Of a stretch of 64,000 nt of DNA, positions 24,171 through 33,099 are shown in pieces. A model generated the notes under the pieces. That model had not been told where the DNA came from. It saw only the letters and a program-made list of their open reading frames with translations, and did not search any database. The stretch is from Rhodoplanes azumiensis (GTDB lineage: Bacteria; Pseudomonadota; Alphaproteobacteria; Rhizobiales; Xanthobacteraceae), in contig NZ_JBHUIW010000003.1 of NCBI RefSeq assembly GCF_042682915.1, positions 1-64,000 on the forward strand, in the 5' to 3' direction. The stretch's first letter is position 1; every line of letters starts with the position of its first letter. The position numbers and the translations under genes are program-made.

Positions 24171-24303
24171 TCCCTCTCCCCAGGGGGGAGAGGGGCGGGG
24201 TGAGGGGGGCCGGGCGCCGATGGGTCCATCGTGAGGGCGGCACCCCCTCACCCGGATCTCGCGCGATCGCGCGAGATCCGACCTCTCCCCGCCGGGGAGA
24301 GGT
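24171..24303. repeat. Palindromic element, family B
   Basis: 133 bp from CTCCCTCTCCCCAGGGGGGAGAGG to CCTCTCCCCGCCGGGGAGAGG, with inner arms GGATCTCGCGCGATCGCGCGAGATCC (a perfect palindrome) and GGGGTGAGGGGG/CCCCCTCACCC. It lies 38 bases after a family A element; the two families are also close together at 53.7 kb. Confidence 0.8.
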
Positions 24304-24393
24304 GAGCCGAGGGCGCCGCTGCCGCCGTGCTCCAAATCACATGTCGGGCTCCCCGCTGGGGAGTGTAACCTCGCGCCGTCGCGCGGTCGTGCC

Positions 24394-25782
24394 ATGACGA
24401 CGCTCGACGTCGGCCTCGCGCGGATGCGCAGTGCCGCCGGCCGGCTCGCCGCGCCGTGGCACCGGCTCGGCCGCCTGCTCAAGGGCGTGATGCCGACCAG
24501 GCTCTACGCCCGCACGCTGCTGATCATCATCGCGCCCATGGTGATCCTGCAGTCGGTCGTCGCCTTCGTGTTCATGGAGCGCCACTGGAACACGGTGACG
24601 CGCCGCCTCTCCGCCGCCGTGACGCAGGACATCGCGGCGCTGATCGACATCTACCAGTCGTACCCGCAGGACGCCGACTACGCGACGCTGCGGCGCATCG
24701 CCCAGCAGCGGCTCGGCCTCGTCGTCGACGTGCTGCCCGGCACGGCGCTGCCGCCGGTCGGGCCGAAGCCGTTCTTCTCGCTCTTGGACCAGGCGCTGTC
24801 GCGCGAGATCAGCCTGCAGATCGGCCGGCCGTTCTGGATCGACACGGTGGGGCGCTCGTCGCTCGTCGAGATCCGCATCCAGCTCGACCGCAACGTGCTG
24901 CGCGTCTTCGCCCGGCGCAACGCCGCCTATGCGTCGAACTCCGAGATCTTCCTCCTGTGGATGGTCGGCACCTCGCTGGTCCTGATCACCATCGCGATCC
25001 TGTTCCTGCGCAACCAGATCCGCCCGATCCTGAAACTCACCGAGGCGGTCGAGAGCTTCGGCAAGGGCCGCGACGTGCCGAATTTCGGACCGCGCGGCGC
25101 CCAGGAGGTGCGACGCGCCGCGCTCGCCTTCATCGAGATGAAGCGCCGCGTCGAGCGCGCCATCGAGCAGCGCACGACGATGCTGGCCGGCGTCTCGCAC
25201 GACCTGCGCACCGTGCTGACCCGGTTCAAGCTCGAGCTGGCGCTGCTCGGCGACGGGCCGGACTTCGATCCGTTGAAGAAGGACGTCGACGAGATGGCCC
25301 GCATGGTCGAGGCCTATCTCGCCTTCGCCCGCGGCGATTCCGGCGAGCAAGCGGAGCCGACCGACATGGCGGCGTTCCTCGACGAGCTGAAAGCCGACGC
25401 CGAGCGTGCCGGCCACCGCACCAGCGTCGCCTTCCACGGCCACCCGGTCGTGACGGTGCGGCCCTATGCGTTCCGCCGCTGCCTCGCCAACCTGGTGTCG
25501 AACGCGGCGCGCTATGCCGGCGAAATCGCCATCACGGGCCACCGCGACCACCGCTGGCTCACCGTCACGGTCGACGACGACGGCCCCGGCATCCCGGCGC
25601 ATCAGCGCGAGGAAGTCTTCAAGCCGTTCCTGCGCCTCGACGACAGCCGCAACCAGGACGAAGGCGGCACTGGACTGGGATTGGCGATCGCCCGCGACAT
25701 CGTCCGCTCCCACGGCGGCGACATCACGCTCGGCGACTCACCCCTCGGCGGGTTGCGGGCGACGGTGCGAATTCCGGTGTGA
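24394..25782 (+). CDS. Two-component sensor histidine kinase (EnvZ-like)
   Basis: 462 residues. Two membrane helices (about 39-62 and 187-207) flank a periplasmic sensor region of about 120 residues. HAMP (NQIRPILKLTEAVESF), the H-box with His269 (AGVSHDLRTVLTRFKLEL) and the ATPase domain (N-box NLVSNAARYAG, DDGPGIP, GGTGLGLAIARDIV) follow, all intact. It should phosphorylate the response regulator encoded upstream. The separation by repeats is odd for a cognate pair. The signal is unknown. Confidence 0.9.
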   Translation: MTTLDVGLARMRSAAGRLAAPWHRLGRLLKGVMPTRLYARTLLIIIAPMVILQSVVAFVFMERHWNTVTRRLSAAVTQDIAALIDIYQSYPQDADYATLRRIAQQRLGLVVDVLPGTALPPVGPKPFFSLLDQALSREISLQIGRPFWIDTVGRSSLVEIRIQLDRNVLRVFARRNAAYASNSEIFLLWMVGTSLVLITIAILFLRNQIRPILKLTEAVESFGKGRDVPNFGPRGAQEVRRAALAFIEMKRRVERAIEQRTTMLAGVSHDLRTVLTRFKLELALLGDGPDFDPLKKDVDEMARMVEAYLAFARGDSGEQAEPTDMAAFLDELKADAERAGHRTSVAFHGHPVVTVRPYAFRRCLANLVSNAARYAGEIAITGHRDHRWLTVTVDDDGPGIPAHQREEVFKPFLRLDDSRNQDEGGTGLGLAIARDIVRSHGGDITLGDSPLGGLRATVRIPV

Positions 25783-26130
25783 GACTTGCCGGATGCCGCA
25801 GCCCGCATCGAGCCCGCAGGTCGTGGCCCGGGCGGAGCGCAGAGACGGCGGGGACGGGCCCTGCCGCGCGGAGCGCCACCGGCGAAGGATCGCGGACGGT
25901 CCGTGCGGTGGGGATCCCGGGTTTCGCAGACTCGACCCGGGCTAAAGCTCCGAGATCTCCACCGATCCGGCTAGCCTGCATGTCCGCTATGCAGAGTCCG
26001 AATCAATCCGTGCCACTACGCTCGTTTTCCGTGCAGCGTGCACGTCATTTGGGCCAGGCATACGCGAACGACCATCCGCTCTCCCGCATCGGCCGTCGTC
26101 CTCGCCGCGCCCGACCCATTGGAGAGCACG
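25783..26130. other. 348-bp gap before the symporter gene
   Basis: No gene is seen. The one notable element is an inverted repeat CGTGCA-GCG-TGCACG (26030-26044), about 87 bases before the symporter start, possibly an operator. No convincing promoter is visible. Confidence 0.3.
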
Positions 26131-27438
26131 ATGAAGCAGCACGACAAGTTGTTGCTGGGGTTCGTCCTCGGCGTGACGTTCGGCCTGATCGGCTATTACT
26201 GGCTGCCGGCCAAGGACTTCCCGGTCATGACCACGTTCAGCGAGGTCATGACCTTCGTCGGCGCGACCTTCCTGCGCCTGATCTTCATGGTGGTGGTGCC
26301 GCTGATCCTGTCGGCCCTGATGCTCGGCACCATGGAGCTCGGCAAGGGGGCCGGCCTCGGCAAGGTCGCCGGGCGGTCGCTCCTCTTCACCATCCTCTTG
26401 AGCGGCACCTCGGTCGTCATCGCCGTGGTGATCACCAACATCCTGAAGCCCGGCGCCGGGCTCGTCTTCGACAAGGTGGCGCTCGCCCAGAACGCCGGCG
26501 TCCTGTCGATCCAGAAGAACGCCATGGCGACCCAGGCGAAGCCCTGGTACCAGTACTTCGTCGACCTCTTGCCGCAGAACCCGATCGACTCGGCCGCCCG
26601 CGCCTTCTCGGGCGAGATCGTCGCCGTGATGGTGTTCGCGCTGTTCTTCGGCTGGGCGCTCTCCCGCGTCATCCAGTCGGACGACCATCCGACCAAGCAG
26701 GTGCTCGAGTCGATCTTCCAGGCCTGCATGAAGATCATCGGGCTCGCCATGGTGATCGCGCCCTACGCGATCTTCGGCATCGTGTTCAACACGGCCTACC
26801 GGATGGGTGCCGGCTTCCTCGGCAACGTCGCCTACTACGCGCTCGTCGTCGTCATCGGCCTCCTGCTGCAGTTCTTCGTCGTCTACGCCCTGTTCATCTG
26901 GGGCGTCGCGCGCACCAACCCGTTCCGCTTCTTCGCCCAGTGCAAGGAGGTCTATCTCTACGCCTTCACCACGGCGTCCTCCAACGCGACGCTGCCGGTC
27001 GCGATGGCCTGCGGCGAGGAGATCCTGAAGCTGCCGCCCAAGATCGTCCGTTTCGTCCTCACCATCGGGGCGTCGGCGAACCAGAACGGCTCCGCCCTGT
27101 TCGAGGGCGTCACCGTGATCTTCCTGGCGCAGGTGTTCGGCATCGACCTCACCATCGGCCAGCAGGTCATCGTGGTGCTGATGTCGATGCTGGCCGGCGT
27201 CGGCACGGCCGGCGTGCCGGGCGGCGCGCTGCCGCTGATCGTCGTCGTGATGGTGCAGGTCGGCATCCCGCCGGAGGGCATCGGCCTCGTGCTCGGCGTC
27301 GATCGCTTCCTCGACATGTGCCGCACCACGCTCAATGTCGGCGGCGACCTCGTCATCGCCAAGCTGGTGACCGCCTCGGTCGACGCGAAGACGCTCGCGG
27401 CGCTCAACGACGAAGAGGCGTCCATGAAGGCGGCCTGA
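26131..27438 (+). CDS. Dicarboxylate/amino acid:cation symporter (DAACS)
   Basis: 435-residue secondary transporter of the GltP/DctA family. The functional core is present: the Ser-rich hairpin TTASSNATLP, NQNGSALFEG (helix 7), the second hairpin AGVGTAGVPGGALP and the substrate-binding helix DRFLDMCRTTLNVGGD. It imports C4-dicarboxylates or acidic amino acids with Na+ or H+; which one is not decidable here. The ATG at 26131 follows GGAGAG. A strong terminator follows, so it is monocistronic. Confidence 0.92.
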   Translation: MKQHDKLLLGFVLGVTFGLIGYYWLPAKDFPVMTTFSEVMTFVGATFLRLIFMVVVPLILSALMLGTMELGKGAGLGKVAGRSLLFTILLSGTSVVIAVVITNILKPGAGLVFDKVALAQNAGVLSIQKNAMATQAKPWYQYFVDLLPQNPIDSAARAFSGEIVAVMVFALFFGWALSRVIQSDDHPTKQVLESIFQACMKIIGLAMVIAPYAIFGIVFNTAYRMGAGFLGNVAYYALVVVIGLLLQFFVVYALFIWGVARTNPFRFFAQCKEVYLYAFTTASSNATLPVAMACGEEILKLPPKIVRFVLTIGASANQNGSALFEGVTVIFLAQVFGIDLTIGQQVIVVLMSMLAGVGTAGVPGGALPLIVVVMVQVGIPPEGIGLVLGVDRFLDMCRTTLNVGGDLVIAKLVTASVDAKTLAALNDEEASMKAA

Positions 27439-27485
27439 CCGCCGGCTGCGGCTCCGCCCGTCGCGCAAGACCCTGCCCGCAACGA

Positions 27486-27521
27486 GAAAGCTCCCCCGGA
27501 CGGCCGTCCGGGGGAGCTTTC
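27486..27521 (+). terminator. Rho-independent terminator after the symporter gene
   Basis: A perfect 36-bp palindrome with 18-bp arms (GAAAGCTCCCCCGGACGG and its complement), followed by GTTTTCG. It lies 47 bases after the stop codon and may also end the convergent minus-strand gene. Confidence 0.88.
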
Positions 27522-27548
27522 GTTTTCGTCGTGATCAGATGCGCCGGG

Positions 27549-27935
27549 TCAGCGGCCTGCCCGGCCCGCCCGGGCGGCGCGGGCGACCGGGCGCTCGGGG
27601 CGGGGAGCGGTGGCGACCGCCACGGCCGGGGTCGGGCGCGCCGCGGGACGCGGCCGGTTCCACCAGGTCGCGAACCAGCGGGCGACGGCGAGCAGGACTG
27701 CGGCGCCGATCAGGGCCGCCGCGGCGGTCGCGGCCGGGCCGAGGCCCGCGCCCCCCTTCGCCTGGAGCAGCCAGACGCCGTCGAAGGCGCCGAAGATGCC
27801 GACCACGGCGTCACCGGCGAGGCCGAAGCCCGGCGCCACGCCGGCGTGCTCGGCCTTCCAGGCGGCGAGGCCGCCGGCGATCACGATGATGAGAAGCGTC
27901 GTCAGCGACAGGTCCACGGGCAGGGGCAGGCTCAT
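27549..27935 (-). CDS. Small membrane protein, GlsB/YeaQ-like
   Basis: 128 residues. Three hydrophobic segments (TTLLIIVIAGGLAAW, GDAVVGIFGAFDGVWLL, AATAAAALIGAAVLLAVA) with the Gly-rich middle pattern resemble the GlsB/YeaQ/YmgE (transglycosylase-associated) family, often a stress-linked membrane protein. The C-terminal 35 residues are Arg/Ala/Pro-rich and basic. It lies downstream of the TetR gene on the same strand, 93 bases away. The family assignment is tentative. Confidence 0.65.
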   Translation of the reverse strand: MSLPLPVDLSLTTLLIIVIAGGLAAWKAEHAGVAPGFGLAGDAVVGIFGAFDGVWLLQAKGGAGLGPAATAAAALIGAAVLLAVARWFATWWNRPRPAARPTPAVAVATAPRPERPVARAARAGRAGR

Positions 27936-28028
27936 CTCGTCTCCTCGGGTCGGTGCGCGATCGGCTCGTCGGCGACGGCGACGGCGACGGCGGCGCGTGT
28001 CGCGCCGGTCGTCGTCACGTCGCGTCCG

Positions 28029-28802
28029 TCACACCGCGACGGCGGCGTCGCCGTCGAGGTCGGCCGGGCGCGCCGGCCGCGGGCGCCGGCGGCTGCCGCA
28101 GCCCGGGATCAGGCCGCACACCCGATCGAGCACGCCGGTGAGCTGCTGGCCGCGGCCGAGCGCACGGTCGAGCGCCGCCATGGTGCGGGCGTGGCCCGGC
28201 TCGTCGTCGTCCAGGAAGGTCGACATCACGTTGGCGTAGAGGAGCGCCAGCCCCTGGGCGCGGATCAGCCCGGTCGGGCCGGCGGCGCGGATCTCGGCGC
28301 CGGCCAGCATCCACTGCATCGCGTTGACGGCGAAGTTGTTGAGCGCGAGCGCCAGCGGCGGGTTGGTGCGGGCCGACTGCAGGAGCGAGCGGATCGCGCC
28401 CTTGTACGGGGCGAGCGCCTCGAAGCGCCGCATCAGCACGTCGAACAGCCGCTCGCGGGTCGGCTCGTCCGACATGTCGTCCTGGTCGCCGTTCAGAACC
28501 TCGCGATCGATCTCCTTGATGTGCGCGGCGAGGATCGCGAGCTTGCCGGAGAACTGGCCGCGCAGCTCGGCGAGCGAGACGCCGGCCCGGGCCGCGATGT
28601 CGCGCAAGCCGATCGTCTCGTAGGGCTGCTCGGCGAGCAGCGCCATGAACGCCTCGATCACTTTTCCGCGTGGCGTCCCGATGCGACCCGGGGCCTTGCC
28701 GGCGCCGGCCTGGCCGGTCGCGCCGCCGCTCTGTCGCCCGCCGCTCTCGGGGGTGTCCTCGATGCCGTCGTCGCTCGCGGGGGGACCGGGCTTGCGCGCC
28801 AT
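28029..28802 (-). CDS. TetR-family transcriptional regulator
   Basis: 257 residues. After a low-complexity N-terminus (about 40 residues) comes the TetR helix-turn-helix: GKVIEAFMALLAEQPYETIGLRDIAARAGVSLAELRGQFSGKLAILAAHI. The ligand-binding part is helical. The ATG at 28802 has AGGAG upstream (GAGGAGCAGCCC), better than the upstream GTG/ATG options. Together with the GlsB-like gene it may form a small unit. The effector is unknown. Confidence 0.88.
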   Translation of the reverse strand: MARKPGPPASDDGIEDTPESGGRQSGGATGQAGAGKAPGRIGTPRGKVIEAFMALLAEQPYETIGLRDIAARAGVSLAELRGQFSGKLAILAAHIKEIDREVLNGDQDDMSDEPTRERLFDVLMRRFEALAPYKGAIRSLLQSARTNPPLALALNNFAVNAMQWMLAGAEIRAAGPTGLIRAQGLALLYANVMSTFLDDDEPGHARTMAALDRALGRGQQLTGVLDRVCGLIPGCGSRRRPRPARPADLDGDAAVAV

Positions 28803-28911
28803 GGGCTGCTCCTCTGGCTCGAAATGGCTCCCGAACCATGTAATTCCCCGGAGGGACGGGTGCCAGGGGCGTGCTGCGGCGCGACGTCTCACCCTGCGAG
28901 CGCCGCGCCCG

Positions 28912-29808
28912 TCAGCCGGCCAGCTCGCGCGAGCGGCGGGTCGCGGCGGCGATCGCTTTCTCCATCAGGGGATCGAGGCCGTCCGCGGCCATCAGCACGT
29001 CGAGGGCGGCCGCCGTGGTGCCGCCCGGCGAGGTGACGTTCCGGCGCAGCGTCGCGGCGTCCTGGGGCGAGCGGAACAGGAGCTCGCCGGCGCCCGCCAC
29101 CGTCTCGCGGGCGATCCTCTCGGCCAGCGCGGCCGGCAGCCCGGCGGCGACGCCCGCCCGCGCCAAGCTCTCGGCCAGGAGGAACACATAAGCCGGTCCC
29201 GAGCCCGACACAGCCGTGACGGCGTCGATCAGCGCCTCGTCGTCGACCCAGTCGACCTTGCCGGTGGCGCCGAGCAGGTTCTGGGCGAGCGTCCGGCCGG
29301 CCTCGCTCACGGCGGCGTTGGCGACCGCGACCGTCATGCCGCGGCCGATGGCGGCCGGCGTGTTGGGCATCGCCCGCACGGCGGCCGTGCCGGGCCCGAA
29401 CACCTGCTCGAGGAAGCCGAGCGTCTTGCCGGCCATGATCGAGATCATCACGGCGCCGGATGCGGCGAGCCCCTGCAGCGGCGGCAGCGCCGCCGGCGCC
29501 ACCTGTGGCTTGACCGCGAGCACCACGGCCTCGGGCTTCAGCCCGGTCGGATCCGGATTGAGCCGCAGCCCCGAGATCGCCTGCGCGGCCATCTCGGGCG
29601 ACGGTTGCGGCTCCAGCACGACGATTTTTCGCGGGTCGAGCCCGAGCCGCAGCCAGCCGTCGAGCAGCGCGCCACCCATCTTGCCGGCCCCGACCAGCAC
29701 GATCGGTCCCTTCAGGCCGGCGAGCGCGCTCTTGGACGCGCCGGCGCCGCTCTTGGATCCTCCGGCGGCGGTCGCGGCGGGCATGGTGTCGGGCTTGCGC
29801 TGGGGCAT
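28912..29808 (-). CDS. proC: Pyrroline-5-carboxylate reductase
   Basis: 298 residues; last step of proline synthesis, NAD(P)H-dependent. A low-complexity N-terminal extension of about 25 residues precedes the Rossmann motif IVLVGAGKMGGALL. Family blocks RAMPNTPAAIGRGMTV and AVSGSGPAYVFLLAESLARAGVAAGL, and the C-terminal TSPGGTTAAALDVL, are intact. Start taken at MPQRKPDT (29808); MPAATAAG (29784) is possible. The frame reads further upstream without conserved sequence. Confidence 0.94.
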   Translation of the reverse strand: MPQRKPDTMPAATAAGGSKSGAGASKSALAGLKGPIVLVGAGKMGGALLDGWLRLGLDPRKIVVLEPQPSPEMAAQAISGLRLNPDPTGLKPEAVVLAVKPQVAPAALPPLQGLAASGAVMISIMAGKTLGFLEQVFGPGTAAVRAMPNTPAAIGRGMTVAVANAAVSEAGRTLAQNLLGATGKVDWVDDEALIDAVTAVSGSGPAYVFLLAESLARAGVAAGLPAALAERIARETVAGAGELLFRSPQDAATLRRNVTSPGGTTAAALDVLMAADGLDPLMEKAIAAATRRSRELAG

Positions 29809-29980
29809 GGCTTCAAGAACCTCTGGGACTTCGGCGGCTCTGGCGGCGCGCCGGAAACACGTTGACCGCCGGCCGGGGCTTCGTCCACAACCCGACCCAT
29901 CGGTCCCGGACCGCTCGATCGGACACTCTCGGCCGCTTGGCAAGCCATCCGTTCGCGCGCGCCCGGGCGACATGACGAAC

Positions 29981-30095
29981 ATCGACGCGAGACATCGCGG
30001 GACTCATCGACGCCGACCATCGGCGCCGACCATCGGCGCGGACCATCGGCGCCGATCATCGGCGCGGGACATCGGCGCGGGACATCGGGGCGAGC
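29981..30095 (+). repeat. Nine-unit 13-bp tandem repeat abutting the mtnP start
   Basis: Nine imperfect units of ATCGGCGCCGACC (12-13 bp each) run without a break up to the mtnP ATG. The central units differ only at one or two positions (C/G at base 9, C/T or G at base 12). The last unit, ATCGGGGCGAGC, provides the only Shine-Dalgarno-like sequence for mtnP, so repeat copy number sets the leader or promoter spacing. Confidence 0.85.
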
Positions 30096-30971
30096 ATGGC
30101 CAAGGCGGTACTGGGGATCATCGGGGGGTCGGGCGTCTACGACCTGCCGGGACTGGAGAAGGTCGTCGAGAAGGCGGTCGAGAGCCCGTGGGGCGAGCCG
30201 TCCGGCCCGCTCGTCATGGGCGAAGTCGCCGGACTGCCGATCGTCTTTCTCTCGCGCCACGGCAAGGGCCACCGCATCTCGCCGTCCGACATCAACTACC
30301 GGGCGAACATCGACATCCTCAAGCGCGTCGGTGTCACCGACATCGTCACGCTGTCGGCCTGCGGCTCGTTCAAGCAGGAGCTGCCGCCCGGCACCTTCGT
30401 GCTGGTCGACCAGTTCGTCGACCGCACCTACAAGCGCGAGAGCTCGTTCTTCGGCACCGGCTGCGTCGCCCATGTGTCGATGGCGCACCCGATCTCGCCG
30501 CGGCTGCGCATCCACATCGCGGAAGCCGCGCGGGCCGAGGACATCGCGGTCGTCCACGACGGGACTTACGTGTGCATCGAGGGGCCGCAGTTCTCCAGCT
30601 ATGCGGAGAGCATGACCTACAAGCAGGCTGGCTATTCGGTGATCGGCATGACCAACATGCCGGAGGCCAAGCTCGCCCGCGAGGCGGAGATTTGCTACGC
30701 GACCGTCGCCATGGTGACGGATTTCGACTGCTGGCATCCCGACCACGACGCCGTCACGGTGCAGGACATCATCAAGGTGCTCGGGGAGAACGCCGAGAAG
30801 GCGAAGCGCCTGGTGGCGCGGTTGGCGAAGGATTTCCCGCGCGAGCACGAGCCGTGCCCGATCGGCTCCGACCGCGCCCTCGACAACGCTCTCATCACGG
30901 CGCCGGCCGCGCGCGACTCGGCACTGCTGGCGAAGCTCGACGCCGTGGCGGGCCGGGTGCTGAAGAGCTGA
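30096..30971 (+). CDS. mtnP: S-methyl-5'-thioadenosine phosphorylase
   Basis: 291 residues of the PNP/MTAP family. Motifs are GIIGGSGVYDL, FLSRHGKGH, YRANIDILKRVGV, CIEGPQFSSYAESM and the base-binding segment IGMTNMPEAKLAREAEICYA... TDFD. It splits methylthioadenosine into adenine and methylthioribose-1-phosphate, linking polyamine/SAM by-products to adenine, which Apt (encoded about 1 kb downstream) can recycle. The length is usual. Confidence 0.95.
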   Translation: MAKAVLGIIGGSGVYDLPGLEKVVEKAVESPWGEPSGPLVMGEVAGLPIVFLSRHGKGHRISPSDINYRANIDILKRVGVTDIVTLSACGSFKQELPPGTFVLVDQFVDRTYKRESSFFGTGCVAHVSMAHPISPRLRIHIAEAARAEDIAVVHDGTYVCIEGPQFSSYAESMTYKQAGYSVIGMTNMPEAKLAREAEICYATVAMVTDFDCWHPDHDAVTVQDIIKVLGENAEKAKRLVARLAKDFPREHEPCPIGSDRALDNALITAPAARDSALLAKLDAVAGRVLKS

Positions 30972-30998
30972 TCGCAGATCGGGCAGGGAGCTCGCGCA

Positions 30999-31022
30999 CC
31001 GCTTCCCGCGCACGGGAAGCGG
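30999..31022 (+). other. Stem-loop between mtnP and trmO
   Basis: A perfect 10-bp stem CCGCTTCCCG/CGGGAAGCGG with loop CGCA, 28 bases after the mtnP stop. There is no T-run after it, so it is either a processing/stability hairpin or a degenerate end of a family B repeat rather than a clear terminator. Confidence 0.5.
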
Positions 31023-31055
31023 GAGGCGGCGCGGCGCTGAACCAAGAGAGGGACC

Positions 31056-31517
31056 ATGTCTGTCGTTCTGGAGCCGATCGGGATCGTGCGGGGCGGACGG
31101 GCCGAGGCGGTCGACGACGGCTGGGGCACGGTCGAGGCCGACATCGTGCTCGATCCGGCGCAGGTGACGCCGGAGGCGACGCTGGGGCTGACCTCCTTCA
31201 GCCACGTCGTCGTCGTCTTCCACATGCACAAGGTCGGCGAGGACAAGGTCGAGCGCGGCGCCCGCCATCCGCGCGAGCGCGAGGACTGGCCGCGGCTCGG
31301 CATTCTCGCCCAGCCGGCGCGGTCGCGGCCGAACCGCCTCGGCGTGACGCCGGTGGCGCTCGTGGCGGTCGACGGGCTGACCGTCCGGGTGCGCGGCCTC
31401 GACGCCATCGACGGCACCCCGGTCCTCGACATCAAGCCGTACATCACCGGCTTCGCCCCGCGCGGCGTGATCCGCGAGCCGACCTGGGTGCGCGACCTCA
31501 TGCGGGAGTATTGGTGA
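31056..31517 (+). CDS. tRNA (N6-threonylcarbamoyl-A37) methyltransferase TrmO-like
   Basis: 153 residues of the TsaA/TrmO (UPF0066) family, SAM-dependent methylation of t6A37 in tRNA-Thr. Family marks are the start LEPIGIVRGG, the SHVVVVFHMHK strand, the RPNRLGVTPVALV motif and LDIKPYI. It is shorter than E. coli TrmO, lacking its C-terminal domain, as many alphaproteobacterial members do. It is probably co-transcribed with mtnP. Confidence 0.85.
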   Translation: MSVVLEPIGIVRGGRAEAVDDGWGTVEADIVLDPAQVTPEATLGLTSFSHVVVVFHMHKVGEDKVERGARHPREREDWPRLGILAQPARSRPNRLGVTPVALVAVDGLTVRVRGLDAIDGTPVLDIKPYITGFAPRGVIREPTWVRDLMREYW

Positions 31518-31520
31518 CCC

Positions 31521-31648
31521 GCGTCGGTCCGGGGCGCGGACCCGTGAGATCCGCGAGCCCGGAATCCAGAGCCCCGGTGTCGGGGCTCACGGGAGACAGG
31601 GCGTATGGATCCCGGGCTCGCCCTTCGGCACGCCCCCGGACGACCGGC
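31521..31648. repeat. REP-like element, family A
   Basis: 128 bp between the convergent trmO and a small membrane-protein gene. Ends are CGTCGGTCCGGGGCGCGG and CGCCCCCGGACGACCGG, with GAGCCCGGAATCC/GGATCCCGGGCTC inner arms. Confidence 0.8.
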
Positions 31649-31654
31649 GAAGCC

Positions 31655-31855
31655 TCACAGCGTCCAGCGGCGCATGAACATGTCCACGTGGCCGCCGAAC
31701 AGCGCGGCGAACACGGCCGAGAGGACGAAGCCGAGCGCGGCGAGGATCAGGGCGGCCGGAATTGCCGCGAGGCCGAGCTTGACGAGAAAGAACACGAGCC
31801 GGAAAAAGGGGATGCGGAGATCGACGACGACGGTCTTCTGCGTGATTTCGTCCAT
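31655..31855 (-). CDS. Small membrane protein of unknown function
   Basis: 66 residues: a short N-terminus (MDEITQKTVVVDLRIPFFR), one long or two short hydrophobic segments (LVFFLVKLGLAAIPAALILAALGFVLSAVFAALF) and a basic end. GGAG lies seven bases before the ATG. The sequence does not look like a shadow of another gene, and small membrane proteins next to apt or mtnP are plausible. No family recognised. Confidence 0.6.
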   Translation of the reverse strand: MDEITQKTVVVDLRIPFFRLVFFLVKLGLAAIPAALILAALGFVLSAVFAALFGGHVDMFMRRWTL

Positions 31856-31959
31856 GGGGGGTCTCCGTTGCGTTCGGCGTCATGCTTCGCCACCCTGAGC
31901 CGCCCTGCAAGCGCGAGCCGCCCGGCAGTTCCATTGTCCCACCCCCATCAGGCCGTCCG

Positions 31960-32511
31960 ATGACCATCAGCACCGCGTTGGAGAGCGATCTCCGGAACTC
32001 GATCCGGACCATCCCGGATTATCCCAAGCCCGGCATCCTGTTCCGCGACATCACCACGCTGCTCGGCAATGCCCGCGCGTTCCGCCGCACCGTCGACGAG
32101 CTGGTGCAGCCCTGGGCCGGCATGAAGATCGACAAGGTCGCCGGCATCGAGGCGCGCGGCTTCATCCTGGGGGGCGCGGTGGCGCATCAGGTCTCGGCCG
32201 GCTTCGTGCCGATCCGCAAGAAGGGCAAGCTGCCGCACAAGCGGGTCAGCATCGCCTATTCGCTCGAATACGGCCTCGACGAGATGGAGGTCCACGAGGA
32301 CGCCGTGGTGGCCGGCGAGCGGGTGATCCTGGTCGACGATCTGATCGCCACGGGCGGCACGGCGGAAGGCGCCGTGAAGCTGATGCGCCAGCTCGGCGCC
32401 GAGGTGCTGGCCGCCTGCTTCGTCATCGACCTGCCGGATCTCGGTGGCGCCGACAAGCTGCGCGCCCTCGACGTGCCGGTGCGCACGCTCTTGACCTTCG
32501 ACGGGCACTGA
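31960..32511 (+). CDS. apt: Adenine phosphoribosyltransferase
   Basis: 183 residues, standard size. The PRPP-binding signature is VILVDDLIATGGTAEGA; other Apt blocks are IPDYPKPGILFRDITTLL, GIEARGFILGGAVAHQ and RKKGKLPH. It converts adenine plus PRPP to AMP. Together with mtnP and the purine permease at 8 kb it completes an adenine salvage route. The start at MTISTALESDL follows open but unconserved frame. Confidence 0.95.
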   Translation: MTISTALESDLRNSIRTIPDYPKPGILFRDITTLLGNARAFRRTVDELVQPWAGMKIDKVAGIEARGFILGGAVAHQVSAGFVPIRKKGKLPHKRVSIAYSLEYGLDEMEVHEDAVVAGERVILVDDLIATGGTAEGAVKLMRQLGAEVLAACFVIDLPDLGGADKLRALDVPVRTLLTFDGH

Positions 32512-32520
32512 GGCGACGGC

Positions 32521-32628
32521 CCGTCATTTCCGGAGCGCGCGAATGCGCGAACCCGGAATTCAGCGACAGGCTCGGCGCGTCGGCGTGGATTTCGGGCTCG
32601 TCGCTGCGCGGTGCCCCGGAATGACGAG
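32521..32628. repeat. REP-like element, family A
   Basis: 108 bp from CCGTCATTTCCGGAGCGCGC to GTGCCCCGGAATGACGA, between the convergent apt and cupin genes. Inner arms: ACCCGGAATTCAG and GGATTTCGGGCTCG. Confidence 0.8.
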
Positions 32629-32647
32629 GGAATATTGCTCCCTGCGC

Positions 32648-33076
32648 TCATCCGGCCGGCGGCGAGAAGCCCGGCGGGGCGAGCTCGAAGGTCTCGAACA
32701 GAAAGCCCGGCGCCACCGTGCAGCCGACCAGCGTCCAGTCGCCGAGGCTCTCGGCGGCCTGCCAGGCGCCGGCCGGCACCACGGCCTGCGGCCGCTCGCC
32801 GGCGACGAGATCCGGCCCGAGCCGGACCGTGCGGGGCGCTTCTCCGGCCGGCGCGATGTCGAGCGCCAGCGGCGCGCCGGCGTGCCAGTGCCACGCCTCG
32901 GCGGCGTCGACCCGGTGCCAGTGTGAGCGCTCGCCCTTCGCCAGCAGGAAGTAGATGGCGGTCGAGGCGGCGCGCCCGGGCGCCACCTCGACCGGATCGC
33001 GGAACGTCTCGCGGTAGTGCCCGCCCTCGGGATGCGGCTGCAGCCCGAGCAGGGCGATCACCTCGGCGGCGGTCAT
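32648..33076 (-). CDS. Cupin-fold DUF985 protein
   Basis: 142 residues, Cupin_5 (DUF985). It has the family start LGLQPHPEGGHYRETFRD, then SHWHRVDAAEAWHWHAG with metal-ligand-like His residues, and the C-terminal GCTVAPGFLFETFELAP. Biochemical role unknown. It is downstream of gloB on the same strand, 161 bases away across a repeat; the two genes are commonly neighbours in this order. Confidence 0.88.
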   Translation of the reverse strand: MTAAEVIALLGLQPHPEGGHYRETFRDPVEVAPGRAASTAIYFLLAKGERSHWHRVDAAEAWHWHAGAPLALDIAPAGEAPRTVRLGPDLVAGERPQAVVPAGAWQAAESLGDWTLVGCTVAPGFLFETFELAPPGFSPPAG

Positions 33077-33099
33077 GGTCGATCCCTTCCCAGTCTTAC

